NCBI GenBank assembly: GCA_021186555.1
Contig: JAJKFL010000005.1
Location: 6,093,678 to 6,157,677, forward strand
Direction of reading: 5' to 3'
Origin: Reticulitermes speratus
Taxonomy: Eukaryota > Arthropoda > Insecta > Blattodea > Rhinotermitidae
Length of the DNA stretch: 64,000 nt
Both the position numbers and the translations under genes were made by a program. The notes under the pieces were generated by a model. That model did not search any database, was not told the DNA's origin, and was given only the letters and a program-made list of their open reading frames with translations. This document shows, one piece after another, positions 31,401 through 43,732 of the stretch (positions are counted from its first letter, which is position 1; each line of letters starts with the position of its first letter).

Positions 31401-34400
31401 GAGACGGAGTGTGTTTACTGCGCGGTACGGACTGTATTTATGTGTTTTGTGTGGATCTCAGAACAAACAGCGATTATTTCACTGTACAGCATTAACTGAC
31501 TGGTTTGTATAACTGAGACGGAGTGTGTTTACTGCGCGGTACGTACTGTATTTATGTGTTTTGTGTGGATCTCAGAACAAACAGCGATCATTTCACTGTA
31601 CAACATTAACTGACTGGTTTGTATAACTGACACGGAGTGTGTTTACTGCGCGGTACGGACTGTATTTATGTGTTTTGTGTGGATCTCAGAACAAACAGCG
31701 ATTATTTCACTGTACAACATTAACTGACTGGTTTGTATAACTGAGACGGAGTGTGTTTACTGCGCGGTACGGACTGTATTTATGTGTTTTGTGTGGATCT
31801 CAGAACAAACAGCGATTATTTCACTGTACAGCATTAACTGACTGGTTTGTATAACTGACACGGAGTGTGTTTACTGCGCGGTACGGACTGTATTTATGTG
31901 TTTTGTGTGGATCTCAGAACAAACAGCGATTATTTCACTGTACAACATTAACTGACTGGTTTGTATAACTGAGACGGAGTGTGTTTACTGCGCGGTACGG
32001 ACTGTATTTATGTGTTTTGTGTGGATCTCAGAACAAACAGCGATCATTTCCCTGTACAGCATTAACTGACTGGTTTGTATAACTGACACGGAGTGTGTTT
32101 ACTGCGCGGTACGGACTGTATTTATGTGTTTTGTGTGGATCTCAGAACAAACAGCAATCATTTCCCTGTACAGCATTAACTGACTGGTTTGTATAACTGA
32201 CACGGAGTGTGTTTACTGCGCGGTACGGACTGTATTTATGTGTTTTGTGTGGATCTCAGAACAAACAGCGATTATTTCACTGTACAGCATTAACTGACTG
32301 GTTTGTATAACTGAGACGGAGTGTGTTTACTGCGCGGTACGGACTGTATTTATGTGTTTTGTGTGGATCTCAGAACAAACAGCGATTATTTCACTGTACA
32401 ACATTAACTGACTGGTTTGTATAACTGAGACGGAGTGTGTTTACTGCGCGGTACGGACTGTATTTATGTGTTTTGTGTGGATCTCAGAACAAACAGCGAT
32501 TATTTCACTGTACAACATTAACTGACTGGTTTGTATAACTGAGACGGAGTGTGTTTACTGCGCGGTACGGACTGTATTTATGTGTTTTGTGTGGATCTCA
32601 GAACAAACAGCGATTATTTCACTGTACAGCATTAACTGACTGGTTTGTATAACTGAGACGGAGTGTGTTTACTGCGCGGTACGGACTGTATTTATGTGTT
32701 TTGTGTGGATCTCAGAACAAACAGCGATCATTTCCCTGTACAACATTATCTGACTGGTTTGTATAACTGAGACGGAGTGTGTTTACTGCGCGGTACGGAC
32801 TGTATTTATGTGTTTTGTGTGGATCTCAGAACAAACAGCGATTATTTCACTGTACAGCATTAACTGACTGGTTTGTATAACTGAGACGGAGTGTGTGTTT
32901 ACTGCGCGGTACGGACTGTATTTATGTGTTTTGTGTGGATCTCAGAACAAACAGCGATTATTTCACTGTACAGCATTAACTGACTGGTTTGTATAACTGA
33001 GACGGAGTGTGTTTACTGCGCGGTACGGACTGTATTTATGTGTTTTGTTTGGACCTCAGAACAAACAGCGATCATTTCCCTGTACAGCATTAACTGACTG
33101 GTTTGTATAACTGAGACGGAGTGTGTTTACTGCGCGGTACGGACTGTATTTATGTGTTTTGTGTGGATCTCAGAACAAACAGCGATTATTTCACTGTACA
33201 GCATTAACTGACTGGTTTGTATAACTGAGACGGAGTGTGTTTACTGCGCGGTACGTACTGTATTTATGTGTTTTTGTGTGGATCTCAGAACAAACAGCGA
33301 TTATTTCACTGTACAGCATTAACTGACTGGTTTGTATAAACTGAGACGGAGTGTGTTTACTGCGCGGTACGTACTGTATTTATGTGTTTTGTGTGGATCT
33401 CAGAACAAACAGCGATCATTTCACTGTACAGCATTAACTGACTGGTTTGTATAACTGACACGGAGTGTGTTTACTGCGCGGTACGGACTGTATTTATGTG
33501 TTTTGTGTGGATCTCAGAACAAACAGCGATTATTTCACTGTACAACATTAACTGACTGGTTTGTATAACTGAGACGGAGTGTGTTTACTGCGCGGTACGG
33601 ACTGTATTTATGTGTTTTGTGTGGATCTCAGAACAAACAGCGATTATTTCACTGTACAGCATTAACTGACTGGTTTGTATAACTGACACGGAGTGTGTTT
33701 TACTGCGCGGTACGGACTGTATTTATGTGTTTTGTGTGGATCTCAGAACAAACAGCGATTATTTCACTGTACAACATTAACTGACTGGTTTGTATAACTG
33801 AGACGGAGTGTGTTTACTGCGCGGTACGGACTGTATTTATGTGTTTTGTGTGGATCTCAGAACAAACAGCGATCATTTCCCTGTACAGCATTAACTGACT
33901 GGTTTGTATAACTGACACGGAGTGTGTTTACTGCGCGGTACGGACTGTATTTATGTGTTTTGTGTGGATCTCAGAACAAACAGCAATCATTTCCCTGTAC
34001 AGCATTAACTGACTGGTTTGTATAACTGACACGGAGTGTGTTTACTGCGCGGTACGGACTGTATTTATGTGTTTTGTGTGGATCTCAGAACAAACAGCGA
34101 TTATTTCACTGTACAGCATTAACTGACTGGTTTGTATAACTGACACGGAGTGTGTTTACTGCGCGGTACGGACTGTATTTATGTGTTTTGTGTGGATCTC
34201 AGAACAAACAGCGATTATTTCACTGTACAGCATTAACTGACTGGTTTGTATAACTGAGACGGAGTGTGTTTACTGCGCGGTACGGACTGTATTTATGTGT
34301 TTTGTGTGGATCTCAGAACAAACAGCTATTATTTCACTGTACAACATTAACTGACTGGTTTGTATAACTGAGACGGAGTGTGTTTACTGCGCGGTACGGA

Positions 34401-37400
34401 CTGTATTTATGTGTTTTGTGTGGATCTCAGAACAAACAGCGATTATTTCACTGTACAACATTAACTGACTGGTTTGTATAACTGAGACGGAGTGTGTTTA
34501 CTGCGCGGTACGGACTGTATTTATGTGTTTTGTGTGGATCTCAGAACAAACAGCGATTATTTCACTGTACAGCATTAACTGACTGGTTTGTATAACTGAG
34601 ACGGAGTGTGTTTACTGCGCGGTACGGACTGTATTTATGTGTTTTGTGTGGATCTCAGAACAAACAGCGATCATTTCCCTGTACAACATTAACTGACTGG
34701 TTTGTATAACTGAGACGGAGTGTGTTTACTGCGCGGTACGGACTGTATTTATGTGTTTTGTGTGGATCTCAGAACAAACAGCGATTATTTCACTGTACAG
34801 CATTAACTGACTGGTTTGTATAACTGAGACGGAGTGTGTTTACTGCGCGGTACGGACTGTATTTATGTGTTTTGTGTGGATCTCAGAACAAACAGCGATT
34901 ATTTCACTGTACAACATTAACTGACTGGTTTGTATAACTGAGACGGAGTGTGTTTACTGCGCGGTACGGACTGTATTTATGTGTTTTGTGTGGATCTCAG
35001 AACAAACAGCGATTATTTCACTGTACAACATTAACTGACTGGTTTGTATAACTGAGACGGAGTGTGTTTACTGCGCGGTACGGACTGTATTTATGTGTTT
35101 TGTGTGGATCTCAGAACAAACAGCGATTATTTCACTGTACAACATTAACTGACTGGTTTGTATAACTGAGACGGAGTGTGTTTACTGCGCGGTACGGACT
35201 GTATTTATGTGTTTTGTGTGGATCTCAGAACAAACAGCGATTATTTCACTGTACAGCATTAACTGACTGGTTTGTATAACTGAGACGGAGTGTGTTTACT
35301 GCGCGGTACGGACTGTATTTATGTGTCTTGTGTGGACCTCAGAACAAACAGCGATCATTTCCCTGTACAGCATTAACTGACTGGTTTGTATAACTGAGAC
35401 GGAGTGTGTTTACTGCGCGGTACGGACTGTATTTATGTGTTTTGTGTGGATCTCAGAACAAACAGCGATTATTTCACTGTACAGCATTAACTGACTGGTT
35501 TGTATAACTGAGACGGAGTGTGTTTACTGCGCGGTACGGACTGTATTTATGTGTTTTGTGTGGATCTCAGAACAAACAGCGATTATTTCACTGTACAGCA
35601 TTAACTGACTGGTTTGTATAACTGAGACGGAGTGTGTTTACTGCGCGGTACGTACTGTATTTATGTGTTTTGTGTGGATCTCAGAACAAACAGCGATCAT
35701 TTCACTGTACAGCATTAACTGACTGGTTTGTATAACTGACACGGAGTGTGTTTACTGCGCGGTACGGACTGTATTTATGTGTTTTGTGTGGATCTCAGAA
35801 CAAACAGCGATTATTTCACTGTACAACATTAACTGACTGGTTTGTATAACTGAGACGGAGTGTGTTTACTGCGCGGTACGGACTGTATTTATGTGTTTTG
35901 TGTGGATCTCAGAACAAACAGCGATTATTTCACTGTACAGCATTAACTGACTGGTTTGTATAACTGACACGGAGTGTGTTTACTGCGCGGTACGGACTGT
36001 ATTTATGTGTTTTGTGTGGATCTCAGAACAAACAGCGATTATTTCACTGTACAGCATTAACTGACTGGTTTGTATAACTGAGACGGAGTGTGTTTACTGC
36101 GCGGTACGGACTGTATTTATGTGTTTTGTGTGGACCTCAGAACAAACAGCGATCATTTCCCTGTACAGCATTAACTGACTGGTTTGTATAACTGAGACGG
36201 AGTGTGTTTACTGCGCGGTACGGACTGTATTTATGTGTTTTGTGTGGATCTCAGAACAAACAGCGATTATTTCACTGTACAGCATTAACTGACTGGTTTG
36301 TATAACTGAGACGGAGTGTGTTTACTGCGCGGTACGTACTGTATTTATGTGTTTTGTGTGGATCTCAGAACAAACAGCGATTATTTCACTGTACAGCATT
36401 AACTGACTGGTTTGTATAACTGAGACGGAGTGTGTTTACTGCGCGGTACGTACTGTATTTATGTGTTTTGTGTGGATCTCAGAACAAACAGCGATCATTT
36501 CACTGTACAGCATTAACTGACTGGTTTGTATAACTGACACGGAGTGTGTTTACTGCGCGGTACGGACTGTATTTATGTGTTTTGTGTGGATCTCAGAACA
36601 AACAGCGATTATTTCACTGTACAACATTAACTGACTGGTTTGTATAACTGAGACGGAGTGTGTTTACTGCGCGGTACGGACTGTATTTATGTGTTTTGTG
36701 TGGATCTCAGAACAAACAGCGATTATTTCACTGTACAGCATTAACTGACTGGTTTGTATAACTGACACGGAGTGTGTTTACTGCGCGGTACGGACTGTAT
36801 TTATGTGTTTTGTGTGGATCTCAGAACAAACAGCGATTATTTCACTGTACAGCATTAACTGACTGGTTTGTATAACTGAGACGGAGTGTGTTTACTGCGC
36901 GGTACGGACTGTATTTATGTGTTTTGTGTGGATCTCAGAACAAACAGCGATTATTTCACTGTACAACATTAACTGACTGGTTTGTATAACTGAGACGGAG
37001 TGTGTTTACTGCGCGGTACGGACTGTATTTATGTGTTTTGTGTGGATCTCAGAACAAACAGCGATTATTTCACTGTACAACATTAACTGACTGGTTTGTA
37101 TAACTGAGACGGAGTGTGTTTACTGCGCGGTACGGACTGTATTTATGTGTTTTGTGTGGATCTCAGAACAAACAGCGATTATTTCACTGTACAGCATTAA
37201 CTGACTGGTTTGTATAACTGAGACGGAGTGTGTTTACTGCGCGGTACGGACTGTATTTATGTGTCTTGTGTGGACCTCAGAACAAACAGCGATCATTTCC
37301 CTGTACAGCATTAACTGACTGGTTTTGTATAACTGAGACGGAGTGTGTTTACTGCGCGGTACGGACTGTATTTATGTGTTTTGTGTGGATCTCAGAACAA

Positions 37401-39290
37401 ACAGCGATTATTTCACTGTACAGCATTAACTGACTGGTTTGTATAACTGAGACGGAGTGTGTTTACTGCGCGGTACGGACTGTATTTATGTGTTTTGTGT
37501 GGATCTCAGAACAAACAGCGATATTTCACTGTACAGCATTAACTGACTGGTTTGTATAACTGGAACGGAGTGTGTTTACTGCGCGGTACGTACTGTATTT
37601 ATGTGTTTTGTGTGGATCTCAGAACAAACAGCGATCATTTCACTGTACAGCATTAACTGACTGGTTTGTATAACTGACACGGAGTGTGTTTACTGCGCGG
37701 TACGGACTGTATTTATGTGTTTTGTGTGGATCTCAGAACAAACAGCGATTATTTCACTGTACAACATTAACTGACTGGTTTGTATAACTGAGACGGAGTG
37801 TGTTTACTGCGCGGTACGGACTGTATTTATGTGTTTTGTGTGGATCTCAGAACAAACAGCGATTATTTCACTGTACAGCATTAACTGACTGTTTGTATAA
37901 CTGACACGGAGTGTGTTTACTGCGCGGTACGGACTGTATTTATGTGTTTTGTGTGGATCTCAGAACAAACAGCGATTATTTCACTGTACAGCATTAACTG
38001 ACTGGTTTGTATAACTGAGACGGAGTGTGGTTTACTGCGCGGTACGGACTGTATTTATGTGTTTGTGTGGACCTCAGAACAAACAGCGATCATTTCCCTG
38101 TAACAGCATTAACTGACTGGTTTGTATAAACTGAGACGGAGTGTGTTTACTGCGCGGTACGGACTGTATTTATGTGTTTGTGTGGATCTCAGAACAAACA
38201 GCGATTATTTCACTGTACAGCATTAACTGACTGGTTTGTATAACTGAGACGGAGTGTGTTTACTGCGCGGTACGTACTGTATTTATGTGTTTTGTGTGGA
38301 TCTCAGAACAAACAGCGATTATTTCACTGTACAGCATTAACTGACTGGTTTGTATAACTGAGACGAGTGTGTTTACTGCGGGGTACGTACTGTATTTATT
38401 GTTTTGTGTGGATCTCAGAACAAACAGCGATCATTTCACTGTACAGCATTAACTGACTGGTTTGTATAACTGACACGAGTGTGTTTACTGCGCGGTACGG
38501 ACTGTATTTATGTGTTTTGTGTGGATCTCAGAACAAACAGCGATTATTTCACTGTACAACATTAACTGACTGGTTTGTATAACTGAGACGGAGTGTGTTT
38601 ACTGCGCGGTACGGACTGTATTTATGTGTTTTGTGTGGATCTCAGAACAAACAGCGATTATTTCACTGTACAGCATTAACTGACTGGTTTGTATAACTGA
38701 CACGGAGTGTGTTTACTGCGCGGTACGGACTGTATTTATGTGTTTTGTGTGGATCTCAGAACAAACAGCGATTATTTCACTGTACAGCATTAACTGACTG
38801 GTTTGTATAACTGAGACGGAGTGTGTTTACTGCGCGGTACGGACTGTATTTATGTGTTTTGTGTGGATCTCAGAACAAACAGCGATTATTTCACTGTACA
38901 GCATTAACTGACTGGTTTGTATAACTGACACGGAGTGTGTTTACTGCGCGGTACGGACTGTATTTATGTGTTTTGTGTGGATCTCAGAACAAACAGCGAT
39001 TATTTCACTGTACAGCATTAACTGACTGGTTTGTATAACTGAGACGGAGTGTGTTTACTGCGCGGTACGGACTGTATTTATGTGTTTTGTGTGGATCTCA
39101 GAACAAACAGCGATTATTTCACTATACAACATTAACTGACTGGTTTGTATAACTGAGACGGAGTGTGTTTACTGCGCGGTACGGACTGTATTTATGTGTT
39201 TTGTGTGGATCTCAGAACAAACAGCGATCATTTCCCTGTACAGCATTAACTGATTGGTTTTTGTAGCCGACATGGAGTGTGTTTTCTGCA
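28468..39290. repeat. 114-bp satellite array, about 95 monomers, with higher-order structure
   Basis: Head-to-tail 114-bp monomers containing GGATCTCAGAACAAACAGCG, TTAACTGACTGGTTTGTATA and GTGTTTACTGCGCGGTACGG. First and last monomers are diverged (28468-28510, 39240-39290). Diagnostic variants (CAACATT/CAGCATT, GATTATTTCAC/GATCATTTCCC, GAGACGG/GACACGG, ACGGACT/ACGTACT) recur in blocks. The CAGCAATCATTTCCC variant recurs after 1,829 bp (16 monomers plus small insertions) and the GTGTCTTGTGTGGACC variant after 1,938 bp (exactly 17 monomers). The array lies in the receptor's second intron. Each monomer carries stops in all useful frames; the 67-codon frame at 37230-37433 arises from a one-base insertion. 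Confidence 0.97.
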
Positions 39291-39399
39291 CGATACAAGC
39301 TGAATCTTTAAATATAATTTAAATATTATTTAAGTTTAATGTGTACGAATTGGTGATAATACCTGTTGCTATAATTTAAGTTCGTTTTCGTCTTTTCAT

Positions 39400-39535
39400 C
39401 GCAGAAGCCCGGGTTCGATCCAAGGTCAGTCCAAGTAAGATTTGTGGTAGACGAAGTAGCACTGGGACAGGTTTTTCTCCTACTATTTATGTTTTCCCCT
39501 TTCAATATAATTCCACCAATGCCCCATACTGATCT
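39400..39535 (+). mobile_element. S4 SINE fragment, diverged
   Basis: B box GGTTCGATCC at 39410, GTCAGTCCAAGTAAGATTTG and GGGACAGGTTTTTCTCC match S4. Left head and 3' part are missing. Confidence 0.75.
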
Positions 39536-40147
39536 TCATGTAATTGTTGCTCTTACCAGAGAGACGAACGGACGAAACCTGGAAACTATCCACAAAGCAA
39601 TGCTCTTTCTTAAATCGGGGAGCAATGGGTAGAATTATTTTCGCTTATTTTTCGTCTTTAAAGGGTTCACCTAACCTAAAGTATCCTTCGAGTTGACAAT
39701 TTCACTAGGACGTATGAATTTATTGTTATACTTATATGCCTGTATACATTAATTTACAGTTGTACATACTCTAAACTACATTATGTAATATATGACACAT
39801 GGAAGAAAGGATAAAATTCTTGCAGTAAGAAAATAATTTCGCTTGTAAGGTAAATTAAGCGAAAAAAGTTTGGAAATTTTAATTTTCAGAAACTCACATA
39901 CATACCTCAAGCTAACTTTTGTATTTACCCTTTAAATGGGTAACTTCGCATTTAACCATTCAAAGTCCAATGATAACTGTATGTACCACTTCTCCAATAT
40001 TACTAAACGCTGAAATTTGTCCACAAAATATATTTAAATGTTTTATGTTTTCTATCCATTGATAGAGAGGGACTGTTCGCGGCTCGTGGAAAGTGTTCGG
40101 TGTTGGAGAAGCAGCTGTTAACAGAATAAGTTAAAAGAATTTAAATT
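39536..40147. other. Intronic stretch, no gene recognised
   Basis: AT-rich, no shared repeats identified. Confidence 0.4.
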
Positions 40148-40690
40148 TCCCATATTCCGTGCAGTAAGACAAGTCACCATATACATACCAAAAACAGCAC
40201 TATAATTAGTTTTCCTCCTGTCGCTCCTTGCGGAGCATTGGACCTCCTTTCAGAGGTTTCTTGGTCTGGAAGTGTGCATTCTGTAGTGAGTGACCAGTCC
40301 ACTGACTGCACAAATTCTACTCATCCTGATATGACTGCCAGAGCCATCTAGCAGTCAATCAGGAGACTTGGGTGAGAAATGGCCGCTGAATTTTGCTTAC
40401 GAAACATCTCTATTCATGCCCGTAAGGTTCTTTTACATGCGATTAATCTACGACATGGGACCGACGGCTTTACTTCCCCTCCGAAGGAAGTTGTGCTACG
40501 GATTTTTATCACCCTTAAAAATCCATCGACCTTGGCCGGGATTGAACCCGCGAAGTTTGGGTCCAGTGGCGAGCACGCTAACCACTAGTCCACCGAGGTC
40601 GACAGCACTATAATTAGATACAATAATACACAAATATGCGGTGACCCTCCTATCTGTTTCGGCCTTGTTCGGCCATCTCCATCGAAGTAT
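40148..40690 (-). mobile_element. Penelope-like terminal unit interrupted by S5 SINE
   Basis: The outer parts (40148-40209 and 40618-40690) match the left arm of the unit at 52674-52810: CATATTCCGTGCAGTAAGAC, AAGTCACCATA and ATACAATAATA. A hammerhead-like motif lies at 40652-40684 on the minus strand with stem II GGCCGAACAAGGCC and GAAAC, but the core reads ATGGAGA. The S5 copy at 40210-40601 splits it. Confidence 0.7.
40210..40601 (-). mobile_element. S5 SINE, near full length, 16-bp TSD
   Basis: Minus strand: tRNA-like head GACCTCGGTGGACTAGTGGT, B box GGTTCAATCCC, body CTTCCTTCGGAGGGGAAGTA, TTACGGGCATGAATAGAG and TGGCTCTGGCAGTCATATCA, ending CGACAGGAGG. Direct repeats ACAGCACTATAATTAG at 40194-40209 and 40602-40617 define the ends exactly. 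The B-box region resembles the Glu/Asp tRNA type. Confidence 0.93.
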
Positions 40691-40774
40691 TCAGCAAAGA
40701 AAAATACATAAATAGATATTATTTATTTAAGTTTTTTACCACCAAACACTGCAGAATAAATTTATTTTTACACT

Positions 40775-40813
40775 TCTACATGTTTCGGCTGACCATTTCA
40801 GCCAACATCAGGG
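40775..40813 (-). ncRNA. Near-intact hammerhead ribozyme motif
   Basis: Minus strand: CTGATGT core (one change from CTGATGA), stem II GGCTG/CAGCC with seven-base loop, GAAAC, CATG stem III and TA. Stem I partner is weak. Activity doubtful because of the last core base. Confidence 0.65.
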
Positions 40814-41799
40814 AGTCAACGTACATAGACATTTGCAGCTTATATCGTGTCTCTGAATGTTAAATGCCGTAGTCACTGATTTTACAGTTTAAAATACATA
40901 TGTTAAAATACAGTACGTTATTACATACAATTTATATAAAACCTGTCTCCAAACATCTGTCTCTCAAACAAGTCCAGGTTTCGTAGGGTGGAGACACCTG
41001 GCTGTAGTATCCAGTTGTTTACTTGTTACGTAATATCTTTATACTGTGTAACACAGTACAGACCTAAGAAGGGATGGCCAAAAATACTGCAAAATGTTGG
41101 AGGATTATTACATATTTGTATTTTTTATATTGTCATCACCGTGCATTTTACTCTATTTTTTTAAATAAATATATTTTTTGTTTTTTTTATTTTATTTTAT
41201 TTTTTATTTTATTTTATTTTTTAAAATAAATAGTGACATTTAATGTGCATTAGTTGGTTGTTTTTTAAAAAATACATATTTCTATATTTATGTATCTAAT
41301 TATAATGCAGTTGTTGGAATATATCTATATATATGGCCAATTAAAAGAAATTTATTTTCAAGTAACCAATTACAAATATGAAATTTTTGCAACAATTTCA
41401 CATTCAATCTTCAACCAACAAGTGAGCAAAAGTGCAACGTGTGAGAATATATAAGTATATTTGCAGGTTGCTTGACATATCAGATATTCAAGAATATGTC
41501 ACTGGAAAGTAAGTCCGCCTTCTTTGTGCCTTGCCTATCCCCCGGTGTTCTTCATCTCCAACTCTTCCTCAAGCTATCTGTTCGTCTGGCGTGGCGGACT
41601 TTATCCTCACCTTCCGATGTTTTTAAATCACGTCCAGAGACTGCAAAGGCTTGTTTTTACATTCACGAAAGTGCTGCTCGCATCATGAATACTTTATAGC
41701 ACAATGTCTTCTTACATGCAGTATTCAAAGTCACAAATATGTTGCTATATAATATTAATTAATTAATTACCTTTCCTATTTTGCGCGAGATCTACAGCC
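40814..41799. other. Intronic stretch, no gene recognised
   Basis: Contains a T-rich ATTTT repeat at about 41160-41225; otherwise unique-looking. The 75-codon plus frame at 41472-41699 has no domain. Confidence 0.4.
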
Positions 41800-42330
41800 T
41801 TTTTCAAAGCCAGTTATACAGCGAGTGCATAGAACCTTCTCCTTTCCTTAAAGTCATCCAGTAGCTGCTTACGTTTTCTTCCTCGTCTTCCCGTCTCTTC
41901 TATCTTTCCTTCTATAACATGTTTTGGAAGGCAATTTCTACACACAATGTGACAAAGCCAGTTAGCTTTCCTTCTTTTTATTTTACTTACCATATTCCTC
42001 TCCTCCTTGACTCTGTGTAATACTTCTTCATTTATCACACGATCGGTCCAACTGATCTTATCCATTCTTCTCCAGCACCACATTTCAAAACTTTCCAGGT
42101 ATTTCTGATCTACTTTACGAAGTGTCCAAGTTTCAGCACCATACAAAGCTGTGCTCAAAATGTAGCATTTGACTAGTTTCTTCCTCAAATTTAATTCCAA
42201 TTTCCTATTGAATAGGGTTTACGTCTTGTTAAACACTGTTCTTGCCATGGAAATCCTGGATTTAATTTCAAGTGTACATCTTTCATCATTTGGTATCGGC
42301 CTTTCCCACACATTTATACTAATAAATAAT
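41800..42330 (-). pseudogene. Endonuclease-RT element C-terminal fragment
   Basis: Minus-strand frame 42200-41814 reads LRKKLVKCYILSTALYGAET and EMWCWRRMDKISWTDRVINE, then RRKANWLCHI and KHVIEGKIEETGRRGRKR. This is the characteristic C-terminal region of arthropod RTE/jockey-type endonuclease-reverse transcriptases. More of the same protein (LEIKSRISMARTVFN) is readable upstream to about 42290 beyond an in-frame stop. Catalytic RT motifs are absent; truncated copy. Confidence 0.85.
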
Positions 42331-42394
42331 ATATCCTATAACACTGTACCGAGGTATATAACATACATTATTCTGAAAATAAACACCTGTTCTT

Positions 42395-42470
42395 TCCGTC
42401 AAAAGCATTCACCATTTGGTCTCTCTAATGAATACGTAGTAGTGTGCTTTCTACACGATAAAATTTGAAG
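42395..42470 (+). repeat. Diverged satellite-monomer-like fragment
   Basis: GTAGTGTGCTTTCTACACGATA here aligns by eye with the diverged right-edge monomer of the 114-bp array (GGAGTGTGTTTTCTGCACGA at about 39273). Weak, possibly chance or a shared parent repeat. Confidence 0.3.
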
Positions 42471-42633
42471 TTTTATACATAATTTATATGTAGACAAATA
42501 TTTAACAAAATTAATAATATTTTTACATGGAATTGAAAATATTACTGTATGTCAGTCTTCAGTAGCATAAATTACATTTGTAGATTTAGTCTTTAGGGTC
42601 AACTAGGACTAGAATACACACTTCCCAACTGTA

Positions 42634-43219
42634 CAGGGCATACACAAAAGAATGGTGCGGTTTCAAAAGTGAATAAAAAATATACTTCTCACCTTACACG
42701 GGCACAACATACACCGTCAGCGGCGGCAACTGTCCGAGTTTCTCATTTGGTAATTAAAATCCTTCAATATGTGCACCCTGGGTCACACGATACACATCCA
42801 CACGGTAATCAAACTCATCCCAGACCCGGTGTAGCATGTCCGCTGTAATGGCCTGCAGTGCATGCGTTATCCGATCACGAATTTCATGGATGGACGTGGG
42901 CAATGGTGTTACATAAACGCTGTCTTTAACGAACCCCCAAAGAAAGAAATCGCACGGTGTAAGATCTGGCGAACGGGGTGGCCAAGAGAGAAGATCTGGA
43001 CACCTCAAAACGGAGCACACAGAAAGCCTTCTCCTGCTGCAACGCCATCTTTGAAACTGGCCCCGCGGCCACGCAGTAAGCATGAGAAGCAAACTGCTGG
43101 TAGCGCATGAGAAACTTGGACAGTTGCCGCCGCTGACGGTGTATGTTGTGCCCGTGTAATGTGAGACATAAATTTTGTATTCACTTTTGAAACCGCACCA
43201 TTCTTTTGTGTATGCCCTG
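42634..43219 (-). mobile_element. Deleted mariner-like transposon (copy 2)
   Basis: 586 bp, TA on both sides (42632-42633 and 43220-43221). TIRs and interior match copy 1 at 6535-7122, including the same internal deletion, apart from scattered substitutions and a different short sequence near 42980 (GGCCAAGAGAGAAGATC in place of GGCACTGTAATCACAGATC). Confidence 0.92.
42754..43108 (-). pseudogene. Mariner-type transposase C-terminal remnant
   Basis: Same remnant as at 6655-7011: SPDLTPCDFFLWGFVKDSVY through RVTQGAHIEGF. The joined upstream part is in a different frame here, showing independent decay after duplication. Confidence 0.82.
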
Positions 43220-43581
43220 TATTACCAGGTATGTGTTTCTGTAACGTATCAACATACAATACTGGCTAACATTATTAGCAGTTATGTGTATTTGTCTAAC
43301 ATACAAACACGCAAACTTCAGACGCATATTTACAATTACAACTAACTAACGTAAATGTAAGTGATCTCATTTTCTCGTTCTCTGATATGGTGCGACTGAC
43401 TTTTGCCACGCACTTTTTGTAGACCAAATATCAAAGCACTCAGGTAATTAGCGTCTATAAAGTTGATGTTCTTAGCTTCAGGATGGACAGACACAAGTAT
43501 TTCGCTAATAGCGTTCTAAACAAGAAACGATGCTCTTCCCGACTTCCTACTTTCAAGATACTTTCTGTTTGCTGCTTTCAG
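43220..43581. other. End of receptor second intron
   Basis: No repeat recognised. Ends in the pyrimidine-rich acceptor region TTTGCTGCTTTCAG. Confidence 0.5.
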
Positions 43582-43732
43582 GTTCCGAGTCTACTTTCAG
43601 CAGATTATCTGCCAGTGCTGCTGTTTCCGCAGGAAAGACACAGAGAGCATGGAACTCCGGCCTACAAAACACAACAGTCAGTCTGAATTGGCGCGATCCA
43701 GGTCGGAGAAATGTAGAGGCAAGCACTTTTAG
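43582..43732 (+). CDS. TkR86C-like: Tachykinin/natalisin-type receptor exon: helix 8 and cytoplasmic tail
   Basis: After acceptor gctgctttcag the first base G completes the split Arg codon left by the exon ending at 27900, giving WMNN-RFRVYFQQIICQCCCFRR. RFR..F after TM7 is the helix 8 start of tachykinin-family receptors, and the CQCCC cluster is a likely palmitoylation site. The tail continues KDTESMELRPTKHNSQSELA, rich in Ser/Thr for kinase and arrestin control. Reading on, the frame stops at TAG 43730-43732, 49 residues after the split Arg. Alternatively a GC donor (AGAG/gcaagc, exon end 43718) splices to 55097. The intron to the left is 15,681 bp and holds the satellite. Confidence 0.9.

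Noticed and set aside
37230..37433. 67-codon ORF in the satellite
   Set aside because: Arises from one extra base at about 37325 joining two frames of the 114-bp monomer; normal monomers have stops.
28468..39290. CRISPR-like array
   Set aside because: Uniform monomers with no unique spacers, in eukaryotic DNA; it is satellite DNA. The same applies to the 38-, 45- and 17-bp arrays.
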